A DNA stretch of 47,967 nucleotides, from positions 48,254-96,220 of the forward strand of contig JABAZI010000071.1 in NCBI GenBank assembly GCA_018608545.1, in the 5' to 3' direction. A program made the translations under genes and the position numbers. The stretch comes from Polaribacter sp. GTDB lineage: Bacteria; Bacteroidota; Bacteroidia; Flavobacteriales; Flavobacteriaceae. Positions within the stretch are counted from its first letter, which is position 1, and each line of letters starts with the position of its first letter. This document shows, in pieces, positions 8,356 to 17,917 of this stretch. The notes beneath the pieces were generated by a model. That model had not been told where the DNA came from, ran no database searches, and was given only the letters and a program-made list of their open reading frames with translations.

Positions 8356-9150
8356 ATGATTAAACAACTTTTAATTCTAATAATTTTATTTTTTTCTTAC
8401 ACAGGTTACTCTCAAGAAGAAATCATCACCCTATACAATTCAAAAAGAAAAGTAACAAAAGACCCTTCCAAAGCAACATTTTATCAAAAGGTAACAAAAG
8501 AAAATGATTCTCTTTGGTTATTTAGAATGTATAGAAGAAATAATCAACTGACTAGTTATTGGTATTCTAAGACTAAAGATTCCAAAAAAAGAATAGATAA
8601 AAAGGTTTCCTTTGGATTAAATGATAGTATTTCAAGTATTTTATTTTATAATGATAAAGGAGAAAAACATGGGAAGCTTTCTGCATGGTTTGATAATGGT
8701 AATAAATCCCAAGAGGGAAGATATGTAAATAGTAAAAAAGAAGGTTTGTGGAGGAATTATTTTTATAGTGGAGAAATTGCAGCAAGAGCTTTTTTTAAAA
8801 ATGATTCATTAATTACTGAAAAATTTTATGATAAGAATGGAAATGAAAGAGTTTTAAAAGGAAATTGCTGTAGAAAAAAACCCGAGTTCACGGGAGGAAG
8901 TAAAAAATATAAAAAAATTGTACGGAGGTTGGTAAGTAAACTAAAATGGAAAATTAAGGGAACTATAACGGTAGATTATACAATTAGTGTTACTGGAGAT
9001 TTAACAAATATTAGAATTTATGATACTCTTCCGGATAATTTACGTCAGGAAATTATAACGTTCTTTAAGCAAATAAAAGGTTGGAAACCAGCATTTAATA
9101 CTGGTAGGCTAATACCTGTTCAACATTCTTTTAAATTAATTTTTGAATAG
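8356..9150 (+). CDS. MORN-repeat protein with C-terminal TonB-like (energy transducer) domain
   Basis: MIKQLLILIILFFSYTGYSQ signal; MORN repeats (GKLSAWFDNGNKSQEGRYVNSKKEGLWRNYFYSGEIAARAFF); C-terminal GTITVDYTISVTGDLTNIRIYDTLPDNLRQEIITFFKQIKGWKPA. The ORF-track start at 8290 overlaps mnmA; ATG 8356 fits the signal peptide. Confidence 0.72.
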   Translation: MIKQLLILIILFFSYTGYSQEEIITLYNSKRKVTKDPSKATFYQKVTKENDSLWLFRMYRRNNQLTSYWYSKTKDSKKRIDKKVSFGLNDSISSILFYNDKGEKHGKLSAWFDNGNKSQEGRYVNSKKEGLWRNYFYSGEIAARAFFKNDSLITEKFYDKNGNERVLKGNCCRKKPEFTGGSKKYKKIVRRLVSKLKWKIKGTITVDYTISVTGDLTNIRIYDTLPDNLRQEIITFFKQIKGWKPAFNTGRLIPVQHSFKLIFE

Positions 9151-9153
9151 ACA

Positions 9154-10095
9154 ATGCAAAACAAAATCACACAACTTTTTAATATCCAATATCCAATCAT
9201 TCAAGGAGGAATGATTTGGGTTTCTGGTTGGAAATTAGCTTCTGCAGTATCAAATGCTGGAGGACTGGGGCTGATTGGAGCAGGTTCGATGTATCCGGAC
9301 GTTTTAAGAACACATATTCAGAAATGTAAAAATGCAACAGATAAGCCTTTTGGAGTAAATGTACCCATGTTGTATCCTGATATAGAAATAGTAATGGCTA
9401 TCATCATTGAAGAAGGAGTAAAGATTGTGTTTACTTCTGCTGGGAATCCAAAAAAATGGACTTCTTTTTTAAAAGAAAAAGGAATCACAGTGGTTCATGT
9501 GGTTAGTTCTGTAAAGTTTGCTTTAAAAGCGGAAGATGCAGGTGTTGATGCTGTTGTTTGTGAAGGATTTGAAGCAGGAGGTCACAATGGTAGAGAGGAG
9601 ACAACAACGTTTACATTAATTCCTATGGTAAAGCAACAAGTTAAAATTCCAATAATCGCTGCAGGTGGAATTGCTTCAGGAAGGGGGATGTTGGCTGCGA
9701 TGGTTTTAGGTGCAGATGCTGTTCAGTTAGGAAGTAGGTTTGCTGCTACAAAAGAATCTTCTGCTCATCAAAACTTTAAAACTACGATTATAAATGCTAA
9801 AGATGGTGATACCCATTTAACCTTAAAAGAATTAGCACCCGTTCGTTTGTTAAAAAATAAATTCTATCGAGAGTTACAAGAGTTGTATCTACAAAACCCT
9901 TCTAAAGAACAACTAAAGCAATTGTTGGGTAGAGCTCGAGCAAAAAAAGGAATATTTGAAGGAGATATAGACTCTGGTGAATTAGAAATTGGTCAGATCG
10001 CAGGATTAATTGATGAAATAAAACCAGCCAAAGAGGTCTTAGATCAAATTATTAATGAGTTTAATTTAGTTAAATCATTAATTTACAGTTATTAA
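9154..10095 (+). CDS. Nitronate monooxygenase / 2-nitropropane dioxygenase-like flavoprotein
   Basis: FNIQYPIIQGGMIWVSGWKLASAVSNAGGLGLIGAG, EGFEAGGHNGREETTTF, IPIIAAGGIASGRGMLAAMVLGADAVQLGSRF. Confidence 0.9.
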   Translation: MQNKITQLFNIQYPIIQGGMIWVSGWKLASAVSNAGGLGLIGAGSMYPDVLRTHIQKCKNATDKPFGVNVPMLYPDIEIVMAIIIEEGVKIVFTSAGNPKKWTSFLKEKGITVVHVVSSVKFALKAEDAGVDAVVCEGFEAGGHNGREETTTFTLIPMVKQQVKIPIIAAGGIASGRGMLAAMVLGADAVQLGSRFAATKESSAHQNFKTTIINAKDGDTHLTLKELAPVRLLKNKFYRELQELYLQNPSKEQLKQLLGRARAKKGIFEGDIDSGELEIGQIAGLIDEIKPAKEVLDQIINEFNLVKSLIYSY

Positions 10096-10147
10096 AGTTT
10101 TTTTAATATAATTTAAATAATTAGTGTTAGTTCTAAATTAATGTTAT

Positions 10148-10155
10148 TATATTTG
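10148..10155 (+). promoter_or_regulatory. Putative -7 promoter element (TATATTTG) of the cold-shock gene
   Basis: Exact TAnnTTTG match about 56 bp before the csp ATG; -33 region only weakly TTG-like. Confidence 0.6.
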
Positions 10156-10210
10156 CACTTTAATAAAACGTTGTTAGTAATAAAATTAACAACACACTAA
10201 TTTTTTTATA

Positions 10211-10402
10211 ATGAATAAAGGTACCGTAAAATTTTTCAATGAATCTAAAGGATTTGGATTTATCACTGAAGAAGGATCAAACAAAGAACATTTTGTACAT
10301 GTTTCAGGATTAATCGATGAAATTCGTGAAAACGATGAAGTTGAATTCGACTTACAAGATGGAAGAAAAGGATTAAACGCAGTAAACGTAAGAGTATTAT
10401 AA
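10211..10402 (+). CDS. Cold-shock domain protein (CspA family)
   Basis: MNKGTVKFFNESKGFGFITEEGSNKEHFVHVSGL, 63 aa, RNP1 (KGFGFI) and RNP2 (HFVHVS) motifs. Confidence 0.97.
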   Translation: MNKGTVKFFNESKGFGFITEEGSNKEHFVHVSGLIDEIRENDEVEFDLQDGRKGLNAVNVRVL

Positions 10403-10434
10403 TATATATCTATTACTAGTTAAACTTTTATCTA

Positions 10435-10467
10435 AAAGCCTATCAAATTTTGATAGGCTTTTTTTAT
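10435..10467 (+). terminator. Rho-independent terminator of csp
   Basis: AAGCCTATCAAA-TTTTGATAGGCTT stem-loop followed by a T tract. Confidence 0.88.
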
Positions 10468-10505
10468 TTGTAAGAAGATGTTTTTATTTCATGAGAGATA
10501 GGTTG

Positions 10506-11408
10506 TTATTTTACAGGAATTTTGATTTCGTACAACTTTCTGCTTGCATTGTTTAATTTATTTTCTCTTAACCAAGGATTATGAATTTTTAATTCTTTGT
10601 ATGTAATCCCGAATTTTTTTGCAAATAAGGTAATATTCGAAATGACAGTATCTACTTTTATAAGTCTAGTTTTAGTATGGGTGTATAAATCTTCATCATC
10701 AAAAATAAAACCGTATTTCTTGGGGTTTGAAATGACTTCTTTTAATGCAATGATTCTAAAAATATACCGTTCTGTTTCATTCGCTAACAATGCATCATAA
10801 TAATTAGTAACTTGTTGTTTTTCTAGTTGCTTATGAATTCCATAATTACCAGCATTGTATGCAGCAGCAGCCAAAGTCCAAGAATTAAATCGTTCTTTAG
10901 ATTTCTTTAAATAAGCAGCAGCTACTTTTGTTGATTTTTCAATATGGTATCGTTCATCGACATTCTTATTTATTTCTAACCCATATTCTTTTCCTGTTCG
11001 TTTCATAAAATGCCAGATTCCTGCGGCTCCTGCAGAAGAGGTCTCGTCAGTAAAAGCACTTTCGGCTAGAGCTAAAAATTTAAAATCGTCTGGCAAACCA
11101 TGTTTTTTAAGTAACGGTTCTAAGATTGGAAAATATTTATTGGCTCTTTTTATAAGAAGCAATCCGTTTGATTGCCAATACGTATTTACTAACAACTCTC
11201 TGTCCATTCGCTCTCTAATGTCCTTTTTTTCTATGGGAACTCTCTCTCCAGCAAGATTTAAATCTGAAGGAAGTTTGATTGCTTTAATTTTATAAAATTC
11301 GTGTGTAAATATTTTTTTACCTGATGTTTCTTTTTGTATTCCATTAAGCAATAATAGGGTAACAAATAAAACAAGGATTAGAGAAAGAATACGAAATGAT
11401 TTACTCAT
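10506..11408 (-). CDS. Lytic transglycosylase domain protein (MltD-like)
   Basis: FLALAESAFTDETSSAGAAGIWHFMKRTGKEYGLEINKNVDERYHIEKSTKVAAAYLKK...NSWTLAAAAYNAG: SLT catalytic Glu and AYNAG motif. Confidence 0.9.
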   Translation of the reverse strand: MSKSFRILSLILVLFVTLLLLNGIQKETSGKKIFTHEFYKIKAIKLPSDLNLAGERVPIEKKDIRERMDRELLVNTYWQSNGLLLIKRANKYFPILEPLLKKHGLPDDFKFLALAESAFTDETSSAGAAGIWHFMKRTGKEYGLEINKNVDERYHIEKSTKVAAAYLKKSKERFNSWTLAAAAYNAGNYGIHKQLEKQQVTNYYDALLANETERYIFRIIALKEVISNPKKYGFIFDDEDLYTHTKTRLIKVDTVISNITLFAKKFGITYKELKIHNPWLRENKLNNASRKLYEIKIPVK

Positions 11409-11527
11409 AGTTTTTTTATTTTAAATATAATGTGTGATTTCTTTTATCAACTTAGAGATAATTAGTTCACCCAGATAATAGTTTTTAATTAGCAAAAATG
11501 TAAGATTTAACCTTCTAAAACATTTTT

Positions 11528-12847
11528 TTAGTTTACAAAATGAAACCTTACCAAACCATCGCTGTCAATTTCTGTAAGAGAAATTGTATGCAAGGTGTTC
11601 ACCAATTCAGGATTCCAGGGGGTTTTAACTTTTACATAGTTTTCTGTAAATCCGTTTATGAAACCTTCTTTATTTTCGTTTTCAAACAATACTTTAGCAG
11701 TCTTTCCAAGTTGACTCTCATAAAAAGAACGTCTTTTTTTAGCTGATAAACCTCGTAGCATTTTACTTCTTTTTGCTCGAATTTTCTTAGGGACCACACC
11801 GTCTAGTTTAACAGCTTCTGTATTGGGTCTCTCAGAATAGGTAAAAACATGTAAATATGAAATCTCCATTTCATTTAAATAATTGTAAGTTTCTAAAAAT
11901 AATTCATCAGTTTCACCTGGAAATCCTACAATAACATCAACACCAATGCATGCATTTGGCATCACTTCTTTAATTTTAGACACTCTATTTGTATACGTTT
12001 GAACAAGATACCTACGTTTCATTTTCTTTAATAATTCATCGCTTCCTGATTGCAAAGGAATGTGAAAATGAGGTACAAAAGATTTTGATTTTGATACAAA
12101 TTCAATTGTTTCATCTTTTAGTAGATTGGGTTCAATAGAAGAAATTCGTAAGCGATGAATTCCTTCAACGTTGTCTAATTTTTTTACGAGTTCTAAAAAG
12201 GTATGTTCATGTTTTTTGTTCCCAAATTCTCCTTTACCATAGTCACCTATGTTGACACCTGTTAAAACAATTTCCTTAATTCCCTTTGACGAAATCTCTT
12301 TGGCGTTATGAATCACATTTTCTAATGTATCACTTCTAGAAATTCCACGAGCTAAAGGGATTGTACAATATGTACACTTATAATCACAACCATCTTGTAC
12401 TTTTAAAAAAGCACGTGTTCTGTCTCCAATTGAATAAGATCCTACGTAAAAGTCTGCTTCAGAAATTTCACAAGAATGTACTTCACCAACATTATTTTTT
12501 GTTAGATCATTTATATAGCTTGTTACATTAAATTTTTCTGTTGCTCCTAAAACCAAATCAACACCGTCAACTGCTGCTAATTCTTCAGGTTTTAGTTGTG
12601 CATAACATCCAACTGCTATTAAAAAAGCCTCACTATTTTTTTTTAAAGCATTTTTAACAATAGATTTAAAACGTTTATCGGCATTATCTGTAACCGAACA
12701 GGTATTGATCACATAGATATCTGCGGTTTCCTCAAAATCAACACGTTTGAACCCTTCGTTCTCAAAATTTCGAGCGATCGTAGAAGTTTCTGAAAAGTTC
12801 AACTTGCATCCTAAGGTGTAAAAAGCAACATTTTTTTTTGTATTCAT
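11528..12847 (-). CDS. mtaB: tRNA t6A37 methylthiotransferase MtaB
   Basis: MiaB/MtaB radical SAM: YTLGCKLNFSET, INTCSVTDNADKR, QDGCDYKCTYCTIPLARG, C-terminal TRAM-like region. Confidence 0.94.
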   Translation of the reverse strand: MNTKKNVAFYTLGCKLNFSETSTIARNFENEGFKRVDFEETADIYVINTCSVTDNADKRFKSIVKNALKKNSEAFLIAVGCYAQLKPEELAAVDGVDLVLGATEKFNVTSYINDLTKNNVGEVHSCEISEADFYVGSYSIGDRTRAFLKVQDGCDYKCTYCTIPLARGISRSDTLENVIHNAKEISSKGIKEIVLTGVNIGDYGKGEFGNKKHEHTFLELVKKLDNVEGIHRLRISSIEPNLLKDETIEFVSKSKSFVPHFHIPLQSGSDELLKKMKRRYLVQTYTNRVSKIKEVMPNACIGVDVIVGFPGETDELFLETYNYLNEMEISYLHVFTYSERPNTEAVKLDGVVPKKIRAKRSKMLRGLSAKKRRSFYESQLGKTAKVLFENENKEGFINGFTENYVKVKTPWNPELVNTLHTISLTEIDSDGLVRFHFVN

Positions 12848-13080
12848 TCACATGTATTTAACCAAGGGTAAAAATACAATATTATTCACCATTTTTTAAA
12901 TAGAAAGATGAATTGTTACCTGTCTTCGTATTGGCAAATTTATGTATTTGACAAACTTATATTACTCTGGTGTATCATCTGAAATTAAATCATATTACAA
13001 CGAAGTGAGTCAGTTCTGACTATGATGTTTATTTTTTAAGAAGAGTCAATTATTGATGATAGACCTTTGTTTGGAAATTG

Positions 13081-14094
13081 TTAGAGCCAATTAACCCTTG
13101 CAAGAATAGGGTAGTGGTCTGAAAATTCTATTGAAAAAGAGGTAAATTGATTTACAGTTGCAGCGTTGTCCGTTAAGATAAAATCAATTCTCATAGGAAA
13201 CCAGTAATTATATGTTTTACCAAATCCATTTCCAGCTTCAATAAAACCATCTTTTTTATTGTTAGAAATTTGGGTGTATACCCAAGAATAGGCTGTATTA
13301 TTAAAATCTCCACAAATTATTTTTTTTCCTTTCCAATTTTTTTCATGAACTAAAAATAATTCAGTTTGTTTTGCTTGTTTAAGAAAGTTTTTTTCAAGTT
13401 TTTTAATTAATTTTTCAGAATTTTCTTGGCCAAAGTTTTCTTTTTTTGGTGAAATATGAAGAGACTGTAAATGCAAATTATAGATTCTAATAGTATCGTT
13501 TCCTCTTAGAATATCTGCAAAAATTATATTATTTGATGTATTCTTTAATTTAAGAGAACCTCTATTTACAATCGGTAGTTTTGAGTAAATAGCCATTCCA
13601 AAATGGTTTTTAACATTTTTTTTGTCGATGTATTTGTACGGAAATTCAAGATCATATTTTTCTGAAGTACTATTTTCTTGAACAACAAAAACATCAGGTT
13701 TATTATCTTCTATAAATGAGAAAATCTTTTTTTCAATATTTTTTTCATCCAATGATTTAAAATGATTAAACATTCTCACATTGAAACTCATTACTTTTAA
13801 ATCGGAGTTTAAAGAAGTGTTTTTCTTCGACAATTTATAGAAAGGTGAAACACTAAACCAACCAACCAACAAGATCAAACCTGATAGTAAAAGTTGTTTT
13901 TTTAATTGTGTCAGCCAATAGATAAAAAAAAGAATATTTACAATTATTAAAACAGGTACAAACAGACTTAAAATCGCAAAAAAAGGAATGTTTTTTGGGG
14001 ATATATAAGGTAACAAGTATGACAATAATAGCAGTAAAGAAATTAAAGAGTTTATAAGATACAAAAGCTTGTCAAAAAACGATAACTTTTTCAT
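13081..14094 (-). CDS. Endonuclease/exonuclease/phosphatase family membrane protein
   Basis: Hydrophobic N-terminus, then VMSFNVRMFNHF, DVFVVQENS, NLHLQSL, ICGDFNNTAYSWVY, DFILTD, FSDHYPILARVNW. ATG at 14094 preferred over the ORF-track start 14133. Confidence 0.9.
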   Translation of the reverse strand: MKKLSFFDKLLYLINSLISLLLLLSYLLPYISPKNIPFFAILSLFVPVLIIVNILFFIYWLTQLKKQLLLSGLILLVGWFSVSPFYKLSKKNTSLNSDLKVMSFNVRMFNHFKSLDEKNIEKKIFSFIEDNKPDVFVVQENSTSEKYDLEFPYKYIDKKNVKNHFGMAIYSKLPIVNRGSLKLKNTSNNIIFADILRGNDTIRIYNLHLQSLHISPKKENFGQENSEKLIKKLEKNFLKQAKQTELFLVHEKNWKGKKIICGDFNNTAYSWVYTQISNNKKDGFIEAGNGFGKTYNYWFPMRIDFILTDNAATVNQFTSFSIEFSDHYPILARVNWL

Positions 14095-14095
14095 G

Positions 14096-14950
14096 TTACT
14101 TTTTTCCCTGTTTAAATAAAAATTCTTTCTCACTCTGTGTTAAAGCGTCATAACCCGATTTACTTATTTTATCTAAAATCACATCAATTTGTTGTTGAGT
14201 TAATGAGGTATTTGTTTCCTTTTTTACGCTCTTTTTTGGTGATTTATATACTTTTCTAAAGGGTCTTTTTTTGGTTTTGAAAACAGACAAGATTATATTT
14301 AAAATATTGCTTTCTTTTGTTGTTCCTCGACTTACGTATATAAAACCGAATAATGCACCTCCCAGATGAGCAAAGTGTCCACCTGCATTCGATCCAGATA
14401 ATGCTAAAATATCCAATCCTATCCATATTGCCGCCAAATACCATAATTTCACAAAACCAATAAAACGTATTTTAAATTGATAAGTAGGAATGTAGGTTGT
14501 GATTCCTATAAATATTGCAGATATTCCTGCAGATCCCCCTATTAAAATTGAAGATCTTCCTTCAAATAAAGGAAAATAATTATGGCTAAGCAGGTATAAT
14601 ATTCCACCAAAAAATGTTCCTAACAGGTAAAAAGTAAGCAGCTGTTTTTGTGTAAAATACTCTATAAATAAATTACCAATAAAATTTAATGTTATTAAGT
14701 TTAAGAGGAGGTGTATAAAATCTGCATGTAAAAAACCATAGCTAATGATGGTCCAAGGTTTAGAGAGGAGTATTGAAAAATTATGATCTAAGGCAAACCA
14801 TTTTAAAATTCCGTTGATTTCAATTTTATACAACTCTTGAATTACTGAAATGAATAACGTTAAAATAAATATAATTGAATTTATGTAGATGATTCTTTCT
14901 ACAATGTTTCCTTTATTATAGCGAGATTTTATGTATTTTATATAATTCAT
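14096..14950 (-). CDS. Rhomboid family intramembrane serine protease
   Basis: HADFIHLLLNLITLNFIGN, GGSAGISAIFIG and AGGHFAHLGGALFGFIY: candidate Ser and His of the rhomboid dyad. Confidence 0.88.
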   Translation of the reverse strand: MNYIKYIKSRYNKGNIVERIIYINSIIFILTLFISVIQELYKIEINGILKWFALDHNFSILLSKPWTIISYGFLHADFIHLLLNLITLNFIGNLFIEYFTQKQLLTFYLLGTFFGGILYLLSHNYFPLFEGRSSILIGGSAGISAIFIGITTYIPTYQFKIRFIGFVKLWYLAAIWIGLDILALSGSNAGGHFAHLGGALFGFIYVSRGTTKESNILNIILSVFKTKKRPFRKVYKSPKKSVKKETNTSLTQQQIDVILDKISKSGYDALTQSEKEFLFKQGKK

Positions 14951-15681
14951 TAATTAATTATGTATTGATTTTTTTTCCAATACCATGCAATTATAAAACC
15001 TATGATAGCACCCCCAATATGTGCAAAATGAGCAATATTTCCAATAGAGTAATCTGTCATACCAAAGAATACATCAATAGCAATAAGTATTGGAATAAAG
15101 TATTTTGCTGCGATGGGAATTGGTAAGAATATCAAGGCTAGTTTTGCATCTTTAAAGTACATTCCAAATGCAACTAAAACCCCGTATACTGCACCAGATG
15201 CACCAACAGCTTTTGCATTATACAGTCCAATAATACTATTAAATTGTTCTTGAGTTATATATTCAATAACTCTTAAATCATTTGTTTTTGCTGATTCTAA
15301 GATAGTAATTATTTCAGACTGTTGTAAACCTGCATTAATAAACAAATTATAAATTTCGTTAAATTGGTAATAATTAACTAGTGTGTATACCAGTCCCGCT
15401 CCAATACCTGCAGAAAAATAGAAGAATATAAATTTATTTTTTCCCCACATTTTTTCTAATGGTGATCCAAAAGCCCATAATCCATACATGTTAAAAAGAA
15501 TATGACCAAAGCTGCCATGCATGAACATGTGGGTAATATATTGCCAAATTCCAAAATGTTCATTTTTTGGAAAATGAAGTGCCAACAGATTTGAAAAATC
15601 CAACTTCATAAATTGTGGACCAACAAATAAAATTACATTGATTATGATTAAATGTTTTATGGCACCTGTTATGTTGTTCAT
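14950..15681 (-). CDS. Rhomboid family intramembrane serine protease
   Basis: HGSFGHILFNMYGLWAFG, GASGAVYGVLVAFG (GxSG), HFAHIGGAIIGF. Overlaps the next rhomboid gene by TAATG. Confidence 0.92.
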   Translation of the reverse strand: MNNITGAIKHLIIINVILFVGPQFMKLDFSNLLALHFPKNEHFGIWQYITHMFMHGSFGHILFNMYGLWAFGSPLEKMWGKNKFIFFYFSAGIGAGLVYTLVNYYQFNEIYNLFINAGLQQSEIITILESAKTNDLRVIEYITQEQFNSIIGLYNAKAVGASGAVYGVLVAFGMYFKDAKLALIFLPIPIAAKYFIPILIAIDVFFGMTDYSIGNIAHFAHIGGAIIGFIIAWYWKKNQYIIN

Positions 15682-15683
15682 CT

Positions 15684-17492
15684 TTATTGGTTAAATAAAT
15701 TGTCTATTTCGTTCAAAGTTAATGTTTTGAATGTTGGTTTCCCAAAAGGAGAAACGAGAGGTTCTTTACAAGAGAATAAATTGTTTACAAGCTCTTCTTG
15801 TTCTTTTTCAGACAATTGGGTTCCTTTTTTTATTGATAATGTTTTAGCAAACGACTTTGCCATTACATCAAAGTGACTAAAACTTGCATCAGGAACTTCT
15901 AAAGTAATATCATTTAATAATTCTTCCAAAATAGTTGTAATCTTACTTTCGGTAATTGAAATCGGAATGCCTTTTATCGTGATATCATTTTTTGTAAATT
16001 CTTCAAAAGAAAATCCAACATTTTCTAATTCTGTTTTTATTGTATAAATCATTTCTATTTCAGCTGAAGAAAAAGAGATTTTTACAGGAAATAACAATTG
16101 TTGGCTGTTGGCGTCTTTAATAGTAATGTTTTCTAAAAATTCTTCATACAAAATGCGCTGATGTGCCGATGTCTGATTGATTAAAACAATTCCAGATTTT
16201 ATGGAACTAAGGATATATTTTCGCTGAATTTGAATCGTTTTTTGAGTTTGATTATTTTGTTGGTTCTCAAATAATTCTGTTTGATTTTCTTCCTCATTTA
16301 CAGTGTTAGAAGTATATAGTGATTCCCAACTTTGAGTATGTTTTTCTCTGTTGTATGGGAAAGAAATTTCTTTCTGTTCTTTAAAAGGGTTGAAATCTGG
16401 ATCTACAGAAATTTCAGGAGTTTTTGTAGCCTTGGGATTTGTGTGAAATTGATACGAGGTATCTAAATTGGCATCTCGATTAAAATCTAAAATAGGTGCG
16501 ATATTATATTGTCCTAAGCTGTGTTTCACAGTTGCTCTTAACATTGCGTACAACGCTTTCTCATTATCAAACTTAATTTCTGTTTTTGTTGGATGAATGT
16601 TAATGTCAAGTGTATTTGCAGGGACTGTTAAATATAAAAAATAGGAAGGGTGTGAACCTTGTTCTAAGAGGCCTTCAAACGCATTTACAACAGCATGATT
16701 TAAATAAGGACTCTTTATAAAACGATCATTTACAAAAAAGAACTGTTCTCCTCTTTTTCTTCTTGAAAACTCTGGTTTAGCGACAAAACCTTCAATAGCA
16801 ACAATATCCGTTTGTTCGTTTATTGGAACCAGTTTTTCATTCATTTTGTTTCCAAAAACATTCACAATTCGCTTTCTTAAATTACTGCTTTTTAAATGAT
16901 ATATTTCATTATTATTGTGATACATTAAAAAAGAAATAGTTGGATGCGCTAGACAAACCCTTTGAAATTCATCAATAATATGTCTTGTTTCAACGGTATT
17001 CGATTTTAAAAAATTTCTTCTTGCAGGAATATTGTAAAATAAATTTTTTACGGCAATACTTGTTCCTTCACTTGTTGAAATAAAATTTTGAGAGATAATG
17101 TTACTTCCTTCAATTTTTATAGAAGTTCCAAGTTCATCATTATGTTGTTTTGTTTTTAATTCTACATGTGCAATTGCAGCGATTGAGGCTAGAGCCTCCC
17201 CTCGAAATCCCTTAGTAGAAAGGTTGAATAAATCTTCTGCTTTTTGAATCTTTGAGGTTGCATGCCGTTCAAATGATACTTTAGCATCTCTTGGACTCAT
17301 GCCTTTTCCGTTATCAATTACTTGAACCAGCGTTTTACCAGCATCAATTAACAATAATTTTATATTGGTTGCACCAGCATCTATAGCATTTTCGAGCAAT
17401 TCTTTTACAACCGAAGCTGGACGTTGAACGACTTCTCCTGCAGCAATTTGATTTGCCACATGATCTGGTAACAATTGAATAATATCAGACAT
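15684..17492 (-). CDS. mutL: DNA mismatch repair endonuclease MutL
   Basis: MSDIIQLLPDHVANQIAAGEVVQRPASVVKELLENAIDAGAT..., DNGKGM, RHATSKI, FRGEALASIA. Confidence 0.97.
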   Translation of the reverse strand: MSDIIQLLPDHVANQIAAGEVVQRPASVVKELLENAIDAGATNIKLLLIDAGKTLVQVIDNGKGMSPRDAKVSFERHATSKIQKAEDLFNLSTKGFRGEALASIAAIAHVELKTKQHNDELGTSIKIEGSNIISQNFISTSEGTSIAVKNLFYNIPARRNFLKSNTVETRHIIDEFQRVCLAHPTISFLMYHNNNEIYHLKSSNLRKRIVNVFGNKMNEKLVPINEQTDIVAIEGFVAKPEFSRRKRGEQFFFVNDRFIKSPYLNHAVVNAFEGLLEQGSHPSYFLYLTVPANTLDINIHPTKTEIKFDNEKALYAMLRATVKHSLGQYNIAPILDFNRDANLDTSYQFHTNPKATKTPEISVDPDFNPFKEQKEISFPYNREKHTQSWESLYTSNTVNEEENQTELFENQQNNQTQKTIQIQRKYILSSIKSGIVLINQTSAHQRILYEEFLENITIKDANSQQLLFPVKISFSSAEIEMIYTIKTELENVGFSFEEFTKNDITIKGIPISITESKITTILEELLNDITLEVPDASFSHFDVMAKSFAKTLSIKKGTQLSEKEQEELVNNLFSCKEPLVSPFGKPTFKTLTLNEIDNLFNQ

Positions 17493-17767
17493 TAATTTAT
17501 TTTGAAAATAGATAAATCGAAATCGATGATGTATAAGAAAATAAAAACTAAAATTGCAACGATGATAAGAAGTGTTTTATTTACACTTTTATCTGAATTT
17601 TTTAAATCATTTATTGCGTCATTAAAATTAGCCTTAATTCCTTTATTTTTACCAGCAGTTTTTCTAAATTGATCTAGTTTGTGTTCAATTTTAAAAGGGT
17701 TTCCTTCTCCTTTATAATATCGAGGTTTGTAATCAAACTTATTATGTGTACGTTTTAAAAATCCCAT
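17492..17767 (-). CDS. Small hypothetical protein with C-terminal transmembrane helix, between ribH and mutL
   Basis: 91 aa; hydrophobic TLLIIVAILVFIFLYIIDF near the C-terminus; overlaps the mutL start by TAATG. Confidence 0.75.
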   Translation of the reverse strand: MGFLKRTHNKFDYKPRYYKGEGNPFKIEHKLDQFRKTAGKNKGIKANFNDAINDLKNSDKSVNKTLLIIVAILVFIFLYIIDFDLSIFKIN

Positions 17768-17814
17768 ATTTTTAAAAAAATAATTTGTTGTTTGTGATTT
17801 TTAGAAATCAAAAA

Positions 17815-17841
17815 CCTAGCCATTTGAATAGGCTATTCAAA
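17815..17841 (-). terminator. Probable ribH terminator with two mutually exclusive hairpins
   Basis: TTTGAATAG-G-CTATTCAAA (17823-17841) overlaps TAGCC...GGCTA (17817-17821/17831-17835); on the minus strand the latter is followed by GGTTTTTG. Confidence 0.5.
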
Positions 17842-17917
17842 GTTAATAGAATTAAAAGAAATTCTTTCAAAAAACCCGACGAATGTATACTTTATTTTTT
17901 CTTTCAAAAAAAAGCTA

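Noticed and set aside
13008-13021. AGTCAG-TT-CTGACT inverted repeat in the mtaB/EEP intergenic region
   Set aside because: Six-bp arms with a 2-nt loop, no T tract or neighbouring promoter; compatible with chance.
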